A DNA stretch of 7,128 nucleotides, from contig CAJWIA010000070.1 in NCBI GenBank assembly GCA_913040765.1, positions 1 to 7,128 of the forward strand, read 5' to 3'. Position 1 is the first letter of the stretch. Each line of letters opens with the position of its first letter. The DNA comes from an uncultured Anaerolineales bacterium (lineage in GTDB: Bacteria > Chloroflexota > Anaerolineae > Anaerolineales > UBA11657). Below, piece after piece: positions 1 to 6,915 of the stretch. Under the pieces are notes generated by a model that was not told the DNA's origin, ran no database searches, and worked only from the letters and a program-made list of their open reading frames with translations. The position numbers and the translations under genes are program-made.

Positions 1-507
1 ACCATATCCTTTAGTGGTAAATACGATAAAGTACTACTAACAGGTATACCAGTCACACCAGCTTTAGAATATCAATTTGTCCATGCGCCCGAATCATTAA
101 CACAATCTATAGAAGGTCTGATACCAAGTTCTATCGATTCAGAGTTTGCTATTAATAGAAAGCAATTCTCTTGGCTCATTGACGAACTCGGTGGAATTAA
201 CATTGTAGGTGTCAAACAAAACGGAACAAATGCTGTTTACTACATTACCAACCACCAAGATGTGAACACAAGAACAGCTCGACAAACTACAGTGATAAAA
301 GCTATGGTATCCCGTGCAGAACTGCTTGAAAACAGTCTCGAAATCAACCAATATTTCAAACATCTACGTCCAGAAGTGACTGCAATGATTGACTTAACAT
401 CAATCGCCAAAAATATATTTCCAATTAATTCAAAAAACATTGATATTACAACACTAACAACAAATAACCTCGCGTATCTTGATGACATTGCTCATACATC
501 CGAGTAG
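1..507 (+). CDS. LCP (LytR-CpsA-Psr)-like envelope protein, C-terminal part
   Basis: The frame is open from the first base to the TAG at 505-507, giving 168 residues; the gene starts left of the window. Around residues 46-71 a beta-strand, then WLIDELGGINI, looks like the LCP segment usually read as D-x-x-x-F-x-x-LVDALGGVDV. At about 91-106 R-x-x-RQ-x-x-VIKAMVSRA matches the R-x-x-RQQ-x-x-L-x-A helix, and the tail (about 113-145) fits the closing LCP helices. LCP proteins are membrane-anchored, extracytoplasmic enzymes that attach polyprenyl-linked glycopolymers to peptidoglycan. Here the usual G-x-x-ALAYARxR stretch is replaced by NAVYYITNHQDVN (about 77-89), so the arginines that bind the pyrophosphate appear to be missing. 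It could be a divergent or catalytically weak LCP domain. The fold assignment rests on pattern memory, not on a search. No convincing terminator follows. Confidence 0.55.
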   Translation, partial: TISFSGKYDKVLLTGIPVTPALEYQFVHAPESLTQSIEGLIPSSIDSEFAINRKQFSWLIDELGGINIVGVKQNGTNAVYYITNHQDVNTRTARQTTVIKAMVSRAELLENSLEINQYFKHLRPEVTAMIDLTSIAKNIFPINSKNIDITTLTTNNLAYLDDIAHTSE

Positions 508-559
508 CAAGGTTCCGCAATATTATTCCCACACAATAAACTTTACAGCGCATTCTATT

Positions 560-589
560 TTGACATCTGTTATACAATGACTGTACTAC
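560..589 (+). promoter_or_regulatory. Possible sigma70-type promoter for mtnP and the SEDS gene
   Basis: A perfect TTGACA lies at 560-565. The best -10 at a normal distance is TACTAC at 584-589 (18 bp spacer, three of six matches), which is weak. An alternative is TACAAT at 573-578, five of six matches, but no -35 lies at the right distance from it; a TG at 568-569 precedes the overlapping TATACA. A promoter is expected in this gap because mtnP starts a new unit, but its exact position is uncertain. Confidence 0.35.
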
Positions 590-599
590 ATAGATTAAT

Positions 600-604
600 A
601 AGGA
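600..604 (+). promoter_or_regulatory. Ribosome binding site of mtnP
   Basis: AAGGA ends six bases before the ATG at 611. It supports that start, which also places the GGSG phosphate-binding loop at residues 11-14 as is normal for the family. Confidence 0.8.
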
Positions 605-610
605 ACTGAT

Positions 611-1480
611 ATGACGACAGAGATAACATTAGCATTCATTGGCGGCAGTGGCCTATACGACATGTCAGATCTCAGTAACAGAGAAGAGATTGAAGTTAAC
701 ACTCCTTTTGGTAAACCAAGCAGCACAATAATGACTGGAATACTCAGCGATCAAAAAGTAGCCTTCTTGGCACGCCATGGTAAAGGTCACATTATTTCTC
801 CATCTGAAATAAATTATAGAGCCAACATATATGCTCTAAAAACATTAGGGGTTAACCGTATTGTATCAATAAGTGCAGTTGGATCACTTCAGGACCAATT
901 GGCACCAGGCAACATTGTGATACCTGATGGCCTGTTTGATAACACGCGCAAAAGGATAAATACTTTCTTCAACAATGGTATGGTAGCTCACATAGGTGTA
1001 GCAAATCCATTCTGCTTAGAATTATCCAAAACTCTAGCTACATCAGTCCGAGACACAGGAGTAACAGTCCATGAGGGTGGCGATTTCATCACTATCGAAG
1101 GTCCACGATTTAGTACAAGGTCAGAAAGTAATACATTTCGCAAATGGGGAATGAGCATTATCGGAATGACCACAAGTCCAGAAGCATTTCTCGCGCGAGA
1201 GGCCGAAATGTGTTATGCCGTAATGGCACATGTTACCGACTATGACGTATGGCATATCAGCGAAATCCCGGTCAGTGTTGAGATAGTAATACGCACTCTT
1301 ACCCAAAACGCCTCAATAGCACAGGACGCCTTACGCAACTTAGCACACGATCTTCCTTCAAACCAAGTTCTAAATTGCGGCTGCAGTGATGCGTTAGCAG
1401 ATGCAATAATCACTCAAGATGACTCAATCCCAGATGAAACCAAAAAGCACTTAGGATTACTAATCGACAAATACCTTTAA
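611..1480 (+). CDS. mtnP: S-methyl-5'-thioadenosine phosphorylase (MTAP)
   Basis: This 289-residue cytoplasmic enzyme splits 5'-methylthioadenosine with phosphate into adenine and 5-methylthioribose-1-phosphate, the first step of methionine salvage after polyamine synthesis. The full purine nucleoside phosphorylase family 2 pattern is visible: GGSGLY at 11-16, phosphate-binding ARHGKGH at 54-60, the S-x-x-x-INYRANIYAL segment at 63-76, EGPRFSTRSES at 163-173, GMTTSPEAFLAREAEMCYA at 185-203, and TDYDVWH at 209-215. The two aspartates of TDYD (210 and 212) are the pair that recognises the 6-amino group of adenine, where purine nucleoside phosphorylases have Asn; this favours methylthioadenosine over inosine or guanosine. 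The C-terminal CGCSDAL (256-262) resembles the CxC helix of bacterial and archaeal members. Length is normal. No other methionine-salvage gene lies in the window. The next gene begins directly after its stop, so the two are probably co-transcribed. Confidence 0.92.
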   Translation: MTTEITLAFIGGSGLYDMSDLSNREEIEVNTPFGKPSSTIMTGILSDQKVAFLARHGKGHIISPSEINYRANIYALKTLGVNRIVSISAVGSLQDQLAPGNIVIPDGLFDNTRKRINTFFNNGMVAHIGVANPFCLELSKTLATSVRDTGVTVHEGGDFITIEGPRFSTRSESNTFRKWGMSIIGMTTSPEAFLAREAEMCYAVMAHVTDYDVWHISEIPVSVEIVIRTLTQNASIAQDALRNLAHDLPSNQVLNCGCSDALADAIITQDDSIPDETKKHLGLLIDKYL

Positions 1481-2806
1481 GTGAGTATCTTTAATCAAAA
1501 GAGTAGATACATAAATCCTCAACTCACAAACAGACATGAGGCGTTTCTGTTATTGTTTGCAATTGCATTTGTATGTCTGTCTGGATTTTCACTAAGACTT
1601 TCTCATTCCCCTATATATACTGCGGAACAAACAAACTCCCTTCTAGCTATTTCGATAATCCTCTGGGCCACAGTCTCTGCATTAGGACATTTCCTACTTA
1701 ATATGTGGGTTCCTAACAGAGATCTGCTAATGTTTCCAATAACAACTCTGTTGACTGGTTGGGGAATGATTACAATATGGCGCCTTCAGGGCACATATGC
1801 TTTCAGATATGCTTTATGGTATGTAATCAGTATTATCTGTATGTTAGTTGTAATCCGTTGGTCACGACACCTCTCATTTCTCGAAAAGTATCCTTATTTG
1901 TCACTTATCACAGGCATTCTAATTACCGCCTTGACCGTTTTAGTTGGAGTCAGCCCTTCTGGAGAGGGACCTAATCTTTGGCTATCAATCTTACCTGTCA
2001 ATTTCATCAACCACAAAATATACTTCCAACCATCCGAATTGCTCAAAGTATTAACTATATTGTTCTTAGCAGCTTATCTATCCAGAAACCGAACAACTCT
2101 TATTTTAGAAAACATTCAAAACAAGTACGCTCTACCGGCAGCATTTACTATACCTTTGATTACAATGTGGTCTATCAGCATTTTTATGGTAGTAATACAA
2201 GGAGATTTAGGAGCTGGATGGTTAATTTATTGGTGTTTTCTAGGGATGTTTTACCTACGCACTCGCAGAAAACGATATGCATTATCTGGAGTAACACTCT
2301 TCTTACTAGGGGTAATATTAGCTTACATTTATTCTGACTTGGTAAAATTTAGACTACATGGATGGATAGACCCTTGGTTTACGAATAAAACAAATTTTTA
2401 TCAAATAGATCAAGCATTGATTGCCATGAGTAACGGTGGAATTGTTGGAACCGGACTGGGATCTGGAACACCGCAAAACATTCCTCTAAATCATTCGGAC
2501 TTCATATTTGCTAGTATTGTTTCTGAATGGGGTTATGTAGGCGGTGTCGCAATAATAATACTGATATTTACGCTTATATACAGAATTTTTCGATCTGCTT
2601 ATCTGCTCCCAACACACTCATTCTCTTCATTACTGAATACAGGTATAGGGTCACTTTTCCTTATTCAAACAATAATTAACATCGGTGGTGTGTTACGCAT
2701 ATTGCCACTTACAGGCGTGCCGCTTGTATTTCTTAGCTATGGAGGTTCAGCAATGTTATTAGCATATATATGCATGGGTTGTATATTCTTACCTAGAAAG
2801 GGATAG
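1481..2806 (+). CDS. SEDS-family peptidoglycan polymerase (FtsW/RodA/SpoVE type)
   Basis: A 441-residue polytopic membrane protein. SEDS proteins polymerise lipid II into glycan strands with a partner class B penicillin-binding protein. Visible family marks are FQPSELLK at 182-189, GDLGAG at 241-246 (usually PDLG-T-A), the loop FYQIDQALIAMSNGGIVGTG at 306-325, HSDFIF at 338-343 carrying the essential aspartate (D340), SEWG at 348-351, and LTGVPLVFLSYGGSAM at 410-425. By eye there are about 12 membrane segments instead of the canonical 10, the extra two N-terminal (about 20-38 and 52-74), as in long actinobacterial and Chloroflexota RodA-like forms. No partner PBP is present, so FtsW and RodA cannot be told apart. 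The start is GTG, directly after and in frame with the mtnP TAA; no Shine-Dalgarno is visible and no ATG occurs before residue 75, which lies past the first two membrane segments. Translation probably depends on reinitiation. Confidence 0.88.
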   Translation: MSIFNQKSRYINPQLTNRHEAFLLLFAIAFVCLSGFSLRLSHSPIYTAEQTNSLLAISIILWATVSALGHFLLNMWVPNRDLLMFPITTLLTGWGMITIWRLQGTYAFRYALWYVISIICMLVVIRWSRHLSFLEKYPYLSLITGILITALTVLVGVSPSGEGPNLWLSILPVNFINHKIYFQPSELLKVLTILFLAAYLSRNRTTLILENIQNKYALPAAFTIPLITMWSISIFMVVIQGDLGAGWLIYWCFLGMFYLRTRRKRYALSGVTLFLLGVILAYIYSDLVKFRLHGWIDPWFTNKTNFYQIDQALIAMSNGGIVGTGLGSGTPQNIPLNHSDFIFASIVSEWGYVGGVAIIILIFTLIYRIFRSAYLLPTHSFSSLLNTGIGSLFLIQTIINIGGVLRILPLTGVPLVFLSYGGSAMLLAYICMGCIFLPRKG

Positions 2807-2866
2807 ATTAGTTGCTTTTATACTTGTTGTCTTACAAAATATATTCAATAATAATCTACAAGCATC
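2807..2866. other. Convergent intergenic gap, no clear terminator
   Basis: These 60 very AT-rich bases separate the ends of the SEDS gene and tyrS. Only weak inverted repeats are visible: CTTGT (2823-2827) with ACAAG (2858-2862), and TGCTT (2813-2817) with AAGCA (2860-2864), with loops of 30 bases or more and no adjoining T-run. Termination may be weak, factor-dependent, or placed inside the opposing genes. Confidence 0.5.
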
Positions 2867-4084
2867 CTATTCGATGCCAACAACTAAGTTAATTACTCGT
2901 CTCTTGCCAACCTGAAGAATAATACTATCGGACTTCCCTAGTTTAGTCTTTATATCCAGTATTTTTACACTGTCTAATTTCACAGCACCCTGTTCTATCA
3001 ATCTACGCGCCGCACTACGACTGTCAGAAAACCTACAATCGACTAAAACATCAATTAAACTACTATCAATACTAACATTGTAGTCTTCTATATCTTCCGG
3101 CAATGCACCCGCTTGAAAAACAGTCCTAAAGTGCTCTTTTGCATATTTCGCTCGCTCTGCACCCCAAAATATCTCTGTAATTTCCGAAGCAAGCTCTATT
3201 TTTGCATCTTTAGGATGCTTCTGGCCTGACTCTATCATCGAGACATGTTGGTTAATCTGCTCCGGACTATATCTCGTTGCCAACCGCCAGTAGGCATCCA
3301 TAGCGTGATCTGGAATACTCATCACCTTTCCAAACATGTCCTCCGGACTGGAGTTGATCGGAATGTGGTTACCCATCGTTTTAGACATTCTCTGCTCACC
3401 ATCAGTGCCAGGCAGTATCCCCAACACAATACCTACTTGCGGTTGTAATCCTACTGACTGCTGCAATTTTCTTCCTGCTACCACGATGTTGAATAATTGG
3501 TCTGTACCTCCTACTTGCACATCTGCATCCATAGCGACCGCATCATATCCTTGCATAAGTGCATAAAACGTCTCATGTAGATATATTGGTTCATTATTGG
3601 TAATCCTTAAAGCAAAATTATTACGAGCCAAAAATTGCTGTACAGTAAAATTCTGTGCTAGCTGAATAAGATCAATAAAACCAAGTTTAGAGAGCCATTC
3701 GCTGTTGTAACGCACTACAGTTTTTTTACTATCAAGTATGTTGAATGCTTGTTCAGCAAATGTTCGTGCATTACGTTGGACTTCTTCTTTTTCAAGGATA
3801 GGTCTGGTTTTATTCTTATCGGACGGGTCACCAATAAGTGCTGTATAGTCACCAATGAGAAACGTTACTTCATGACCAAAATCCTGAAATTGGCGTAATT
3901 TGCGGATAGTAATTGTATGACCAAGGTGAAGGTCCGTTGCTGTCGGATCATACCCACAATAAACCCTTAACGGCCTTTCTTCCAAAAGCAGCTGCCGTAA
4001 TTCCGATCGCATAGACTGTTCAAGACTATGGTCACCATACTCAGTACCCTGCATCAGAAGCTCCAATTGTTCATTAATTGACAT
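2867..4084 (-). CDS. tyrS: Tyrosyl-tRNA synthetase, TyrZ-like type
   Basis: A 405-residue class I aminoacyl-tRNA synthetase that activates tyrosine with ATP and charges tRNA-Tyr in the cytoplasm. The Rossmann-fold catalytic domain shows YCGYDPTATDLHLGH at 42-56, with HLGH as the HIGH motif, then GDYTALIGDPS (78-88), LMQGYDAVAMDADVQVGGTDQ (176-196) with the tyrosine and tRNA site residues, and RMSKT at 232-236 as the KMSKS loop. A C-terminal S4-like RNA-binding domain covers about 343-400 (VDCRFSDSRSAARRLIEQGAV). The YDPTA and LR-x-FQ-x-x-GH wording matches the TyrZ branch rather than the B. stearothermophilus TyrS branch. The loop reads RMSKT instead of KMSKS, but the catalytic second lysine is kept. 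The start ATG is preceded by GGGGTGAT. The gene diverges from alaS across a 109 bp control region and converges on the SEDS gene. Confidence 0.95.
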   Translation of the reverse strand: MSINEQLELLMQGTEYGDHSLEQSMRSELRQLLLEERPLRVYCGYDPTATDLHLGHTITIRKLRQFQDFGHEVTFLIGDYTALIGDPSDKNKTRPILEKEEVQRNARTFAEQAFNILDSKKTVVRYNSEWLSKLGFIDLIQLAQNFTVQQFLARNNFALRITNNEPIYLHETFYALMQGYDAVAMDADVQVGGTDQLFNIVVAGRKLQQSVGLQPQVGIVLGILPGTDGEQRMSKTMGNHIPINSSPEDMFGKVMSIPDHAMDAYWRLATRYSPEQINQHVSMIESGQKHPKDAKIELASEITEIFWGAERAKYAKEHFRTVFQAGALPEDIEDYNVSIDSSLIDVLVDCRFSDSRSAARRLIEQGAVKLDSVKILDIKTKLGKSDSIILQVGKRRVINLVVGIE

Positions 4085-4105
4085 TCAAATCACCCCGAAT
4101 TGCAT
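4085..4105 (-). other. Six-codon micro-ORF in the tyrS leader
   Basis: Minus strand ATG at 4105-4103 reads M-Q-F-G-V-I and stops with TGA at 4087-4085, directly before and in frame with the tyrS ATG. The predicted transcript start lies only three or four bases upstream, so translation would have to be nearly leaderless. It contains the tyrS ribosome binding site. It has no tyrosine codon and may be chance. Confidence 0.2.
4089..4096 (-). promoter_or_regulatory. Ribosome binding site of tyrS
   Basis: On the minus strand GGGGTGAT matches the extended Shine-Dalgarno GAGGTGAT at seven of eight positions and ends four bases before the tyrS ATG (4084-4082). It fixes that start. Confidence 0.8.
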
Positions 4106-4114
4106 AATTTCTGC

Positions 4115-4143
4115 ATTATAGCAATCTCTCTTTACGTTGTCAC
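4115..4143 (-). promoter_or_regulatory. Promoter of tyrS
   Basis: On the minus strand GTGACA (4143-4138, five of six matches to TTGACA) and a perfect TATAAT (4120-4115) are 17 bp apart. The predicted start is about 4107-4109, giving a leader of about 24 nt. Its -35 overlaps the alaS -35 by five bases on the opposite strand. Confidence 0.75.
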
Positions 4144-4165
4144 TCTCAAATAGTTGTCGTATAAT
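4137..4165 (+). promoter_or_regulatory. Promoter of alaS
   Basis: TTGTCA (4137-4142, five of six matches to TTGACA) and a perfect TATAAT (4160-4165) are 17 bp apart. The predicted start is near 4172, giving a leader of about 21 nt before the ATG at 4194. This rules out the upstream in-frame TTG at 4137 as a start, since that codon is part of the -35. Confidence 0.8.
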
Positions 4166-4179
4166 CCCTCCGATTTTCC

Positions 4180-4194
4180 ATGAGGTTTATATAA
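4180..4194 (+). other. Four-codon micro-ORF in the alaS leader
   Basis: ATG at 4180 reads M-R-F-I and stops with TAA at 4192-4194, sharing its last A with the alaS ATG (TAATG). The predicted transcript start is about eight bases upstream. The frame spans the alaS ribosome binding site. It could be chance. Confidence 0.2.
4182..4186 (+). promoter_or_regulatory. Ribosome binding site of alaS
   Basis: GAGGT ends seven bases before the ATG at 4194 and supports that start. Confidence 0.85.
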
Positions 4195-6911
4195 TGCGTA
4201 CTGGTGACGAGATTAGGCAAGACTTTATCACATATTTCAAGGAACAACAGCATGCTGTTGTTCCTTCGGCGTCTCTAGTGCCTGCTAAGGACCCATCACT
4301 TTTATTCACAAATTCAGGCATGGTGCAATTCAAAGATGTATTTCTAGGTACCGATAAACGCAATTATACAAGAGCAGTTGATTCACAAAAGTGTATGCGT
4401 GTGGCCGGCAAACATAATGACTTAGATGACGTAGGTCGCGACGGTACGCATCACACATTCTTTGAAATGCTGGGCAATTGGTCATTTGGAGACTATTATA
4501 AACAGGAAGCAATACAAATGGCATGGACGCTCCTAACCGAAGTATGGCAAATTCCTCCTAACAATCTATATGTAACTGTTTTCAAAGACGAACAGGGTAC
4601 TATTGATACCGACGAAGAAGCTGCATCATCATGGATAGGCCAACCTGGATTTAATCAGTCACACCTTTTTTATAGAGGTAGACACGACAACTTTTGGGAG
4701 ATGGCCGAAACAGGACCTTGTGGACCATGCTCAGAAATTCATGTCGATTTGGATCCTAGTACAACTGTTGTATCTAATGATATGTTAGACACAGACCGTT
4801 TTGTGGAACTCTGGAATCTTGTGTTTATTCAATACAATCGTGTGTCAGTAGACAAACTAGATTTCCTACCTACTGCACATGTCGACACAGGCATGGGTTT
4901 AGAACGAATTGCAGCGGTACTGCAGGACGTTCCTTCTACTTACCATACAGATTTGCTATGGCCTACTATTGTGGCTACTCAGACATTAGCCAAACATAGC
5001 GATAACGAAAGAGATGAATGTTTGACCCCTTACCGTGTTATTGCTGACCATATAAGGGCTGCCACATTTCTAGTTGGTGACGGAGTCGTTCCAGGCAACA
5101 CAAACAGAAACTATGTATGTAGAATGATCATTAGACGTGCCTCCAGATTTGCAGCAGAAATTGGTCTGCGTACACCCTGCTTATCAACTATATCTGAAAC
5201 AGTGATAGAGACTTATAAAAATGCCTATCCGGAGCTAGAGGAACACAGTGGAACAATCAAGGACACCATCCATCAAGAAGAGACTATCTTCCATAAGACA
5301 ATCAATTCAGGCCTATCTTATCTGGATTCCATTATAGAAACAGCTACTGCTGAAAACAGGAAGATAGTGACAGGCACAGAAGCCTTTGAACTCTATGCAA
5401 CATATGGTCTCCCTGTAGAAATTACAAAAGACTACTGTGAAAAACAAGGGCTTGATGTAAACCAAGTAGATTTTCGCCAAGCAATGAAAGCCCACCGCGA
5501 AGCCTCAAAACCCACCTCTGGCACTGACAATCTAATAAGTCCAACTTCAGAGATGTTCCTAGACCTTCTAAATAGCTTACAGAATGATAACCATCTAACA
5601 TCACAAGGTGTAGAGCATTCACCTTATGGGCCACCCACTCTAACTACAAAATTACTAGCGTTGGTATCAGAGGATGGTCAAATTCTTACACAAGTGCAGC
5701 CAGGACAATCGATAGGAGTCATACTATCTAGCACCCCTTTTTATATGGAATCCGGTGGCCAAGCAAGTGACAGAGGAATCGTACAATCTATTGATAATAA
5801 TTGGGAAATCTATATCGACAATGTATACCGCCCTACTGCTGGACTCATAGTACATTTAGGAACTGTACACAAAGGCTCTCCAAACTCAGGAGTCAACTGT
5901 ACAGTCTCAGTGGACTTATTAGAACGCTCAGCTATTACGAGAAATCATACAGGAACACACATACTGCACCGCGAACTACGCAACATCTTGGGTGAACATG
6001 CCCGACAGGCTGGCTCATCAGTTACTCCAGATCGTATAAGATTTGATTTCACTCATAACAAACCGCTTACAAATGAGCAATTAGATCAACTGACAGAACA
6101 AATAAACACGATCATAATGGAAAACCACAAGATACATTTAGGGCACGAGAGTTATGATGAAGCAATTTCACGTGGTGCTACCGCCCTATTCGGCGAAAAA
6201 TATGGTGATGTGGTCCGCACCGTTCAAATAGGTGATGATCACAATACGTATTCCATTGAGCTCTGTGGAGGTACACATGTACAGCAGACCGGTGACTTAG
6301 GTCTATTTCTAGTCACCAGTGAAAGTTCGATATCCTCTAACACACGTCGAATTGAAGCAATTACAGGTAAAACAGCATTCACATATGCAAACAACTCATT
6401 AAATATTCTTGACAACATATCCAACACACTCCAGTCCGAAATTGATGACATACCTAATAAAATTAAACAAATCCAAGCCGATTATACTCAAGCTCTATCC
6501 AAATCTGAGGCTCTTGAACTTAAACTTATACAGCATCAATTACACAAAAAACTTGCCTCTACAAAACATATAAATGACATACCAGTTCTGATAACTGATG
6601 TAACAACCACCAACGTAAAACTTCTCCGAGATATGACCGATTGGTATATTGAACATAATCCCAATGGGATTATTATACTTGCTGCAACTGCAAACTCCAG
6701 GGTTAATCTCATAGTAAGAGTAAGCAAGACTCTAGTAGACCGAGGACTTAACGCGGGAAACATAGTGTCAACTATTTCCCACATAGTCGATGGTAAAGGT
6801 GGTGGCAATCCAACACTAGGTCAAGGTGGTGGCAACAACCTTCATAAACTGAATGAAGCATTATTAGAAGCATCAGAGATAATCAAACGAACATTGTCGG
6901 AGAACATTTAA
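4194..6911 (+). CDS. alaS: Alanyl-tRNA synthetase
   Basis: A 905-residue class II synthetase that charges tRNA-Ala and clears mischarged Ser- or Gly-tRNA-Ala. The start is the ATG at 4194. An in-frame TTG at 4137 would add 19 residues, but it lies in the promoter, while the ATG has a good GAGGT and gives the usual family start M-R-T-x-x-E-I-R-x-x-F. The catalytic domain shows FTNSGMVQFKDVFLG (38-52), HHTFFEMLGNWSFGDYYK (86-103, motif 2), ETGPCGPCSEIH (172-183) and DTGMGLERIAAVLQ (231-244, motif 3). The tRNA-recognition region follows. The editing domain keeps all four zinc ligands: HTGTH (H585, H589) and CGGTH (C691, H695). A coiled-coil-like stretch (about 733-785) leads to the C-Ala domain with a glycine-rich DGKGGGNPTLGQGGGN (866-881). 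Length is slightly above the typical 875. Nothing is broken. Confidence 0.96.
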   Translation: MRTGDEIRQDFITYFKEQQHAVVPSASLVPAKDPSLLFTNSGMVQFKDVFLGTDKRNYTRAVDSQKCMRVAGKHNDLDDVGRDGTHHTFFEMLGNWSFGDYYKQEAIQMAWTLLTEVWQIPPNNLYVTVFKDEQGTIDTDEEAASSWIGQPGFNQSHLFYRGRHDNFWEMAETGPCGPCSEIHVDLDPSTTVVSNDMLDTDRFVELWNLVFIQYNRVSVDKLDFLPTAHVDTGMGLERIAAVLQDVPSTYHTDLLWPTIVATQTLAKHSDNERDECLTPYRVIADHIRAATFLVGDGVVPGNTNRNYVCRMIIRRASRFAAEIGLRTPCLSTISETVIETYKNAYPELEEHSGTIKDTIHQEETIFHKTINSGLSYLDSIIETATAENRKIVTGTEAFELYATYGLPVEITKDYCEKQGLDVNQVDFRQAMKAHREASKPTSGTDNLISPTSEMFLDLLNSLQNDNHLTSQGVEHSPYGPPTLTTKLLALVSEDGQILTQVQPGQSIGVILSSTPFYMESGGQASDRGIVQSIDNNWEIYIDNVYRPTAGLIVHLGTVHKGSPNSGVNCTVSVDLLERSAITRNHTGTHILHRELRNILGEHARQAGSSVTPDRIRFDFTHNKPLTNEQLDQLTEQINTIIMENHKIHLGHESYDEAISRGATALFGEKYGDVVRTVQIGDDHNTYSIELCGGTHVQQTGDLGLFLVTSESSISSNTRRIEAITGKTAFTYANNSLNILDNISNTLQSEIDDIPNKIKQIQADYTQALSKSEALELKLIQHQLHKKLASTKHINDIPVLITDVTTTNVKLLRDMTDWYIEHNPNGIIILAATANSRVNLIVRVSKTLVDRGLNAGNIVSTISHIVDGKGGGNPTLGQGGGNNLHKLNEALLEASEIIKRTLSENI
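6899..6903 (+). promoter_or_regulatory. Possible ribosome binding site of the gene after alaS
   Basis: GGAGA lies inside the last alaS codons, 12 bases before the proposed TTG start at 6916. The spacing is longer than ideal, so coupling to alaS translation may matter as well. Confidence 0.4.
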
Positions 6912-6915
6912 ACTT

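Noticed and set aside
488..510. TTGCT/AGCAA inverted repeat around the stop of the LCP-like gene
   Set aside because: Only five base pairs with a 13-base loop and no T-run; not a credible terminator.
577..609. Ten-codon frame starting at ATG 577 and ending one base before the mtnP ATG
   Set aside because: Both possible promoters upstream of mtnP would start transcription downstream of this ATG, and it has no ribosome binding site.
1978..2337. 119-residue plus-strand open frame inside the SEDS gene
   Set aside because: Overlaps a strongly supported membrane-protein gene in another frame, and its product matches nothing I recognise.
2813..2864. Inverted repeats between the SEDS gene and tyrS
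   Set aside because: Short arms, loops of 30 bases or more and no U-tract; could be chance in AT-rich DNA.
4085..4193. T-box riboswitch for either synthetase gene
   Set aside because: With the promoters found, the leaders are only about 20-25 nt, far too short for a T-box and its terminator.
6536..6808. 90-residue minus-strand open frame inside alaS
   Set aside because: Antisense shadow of the conserved C-Ala domain, with no recognisable product.
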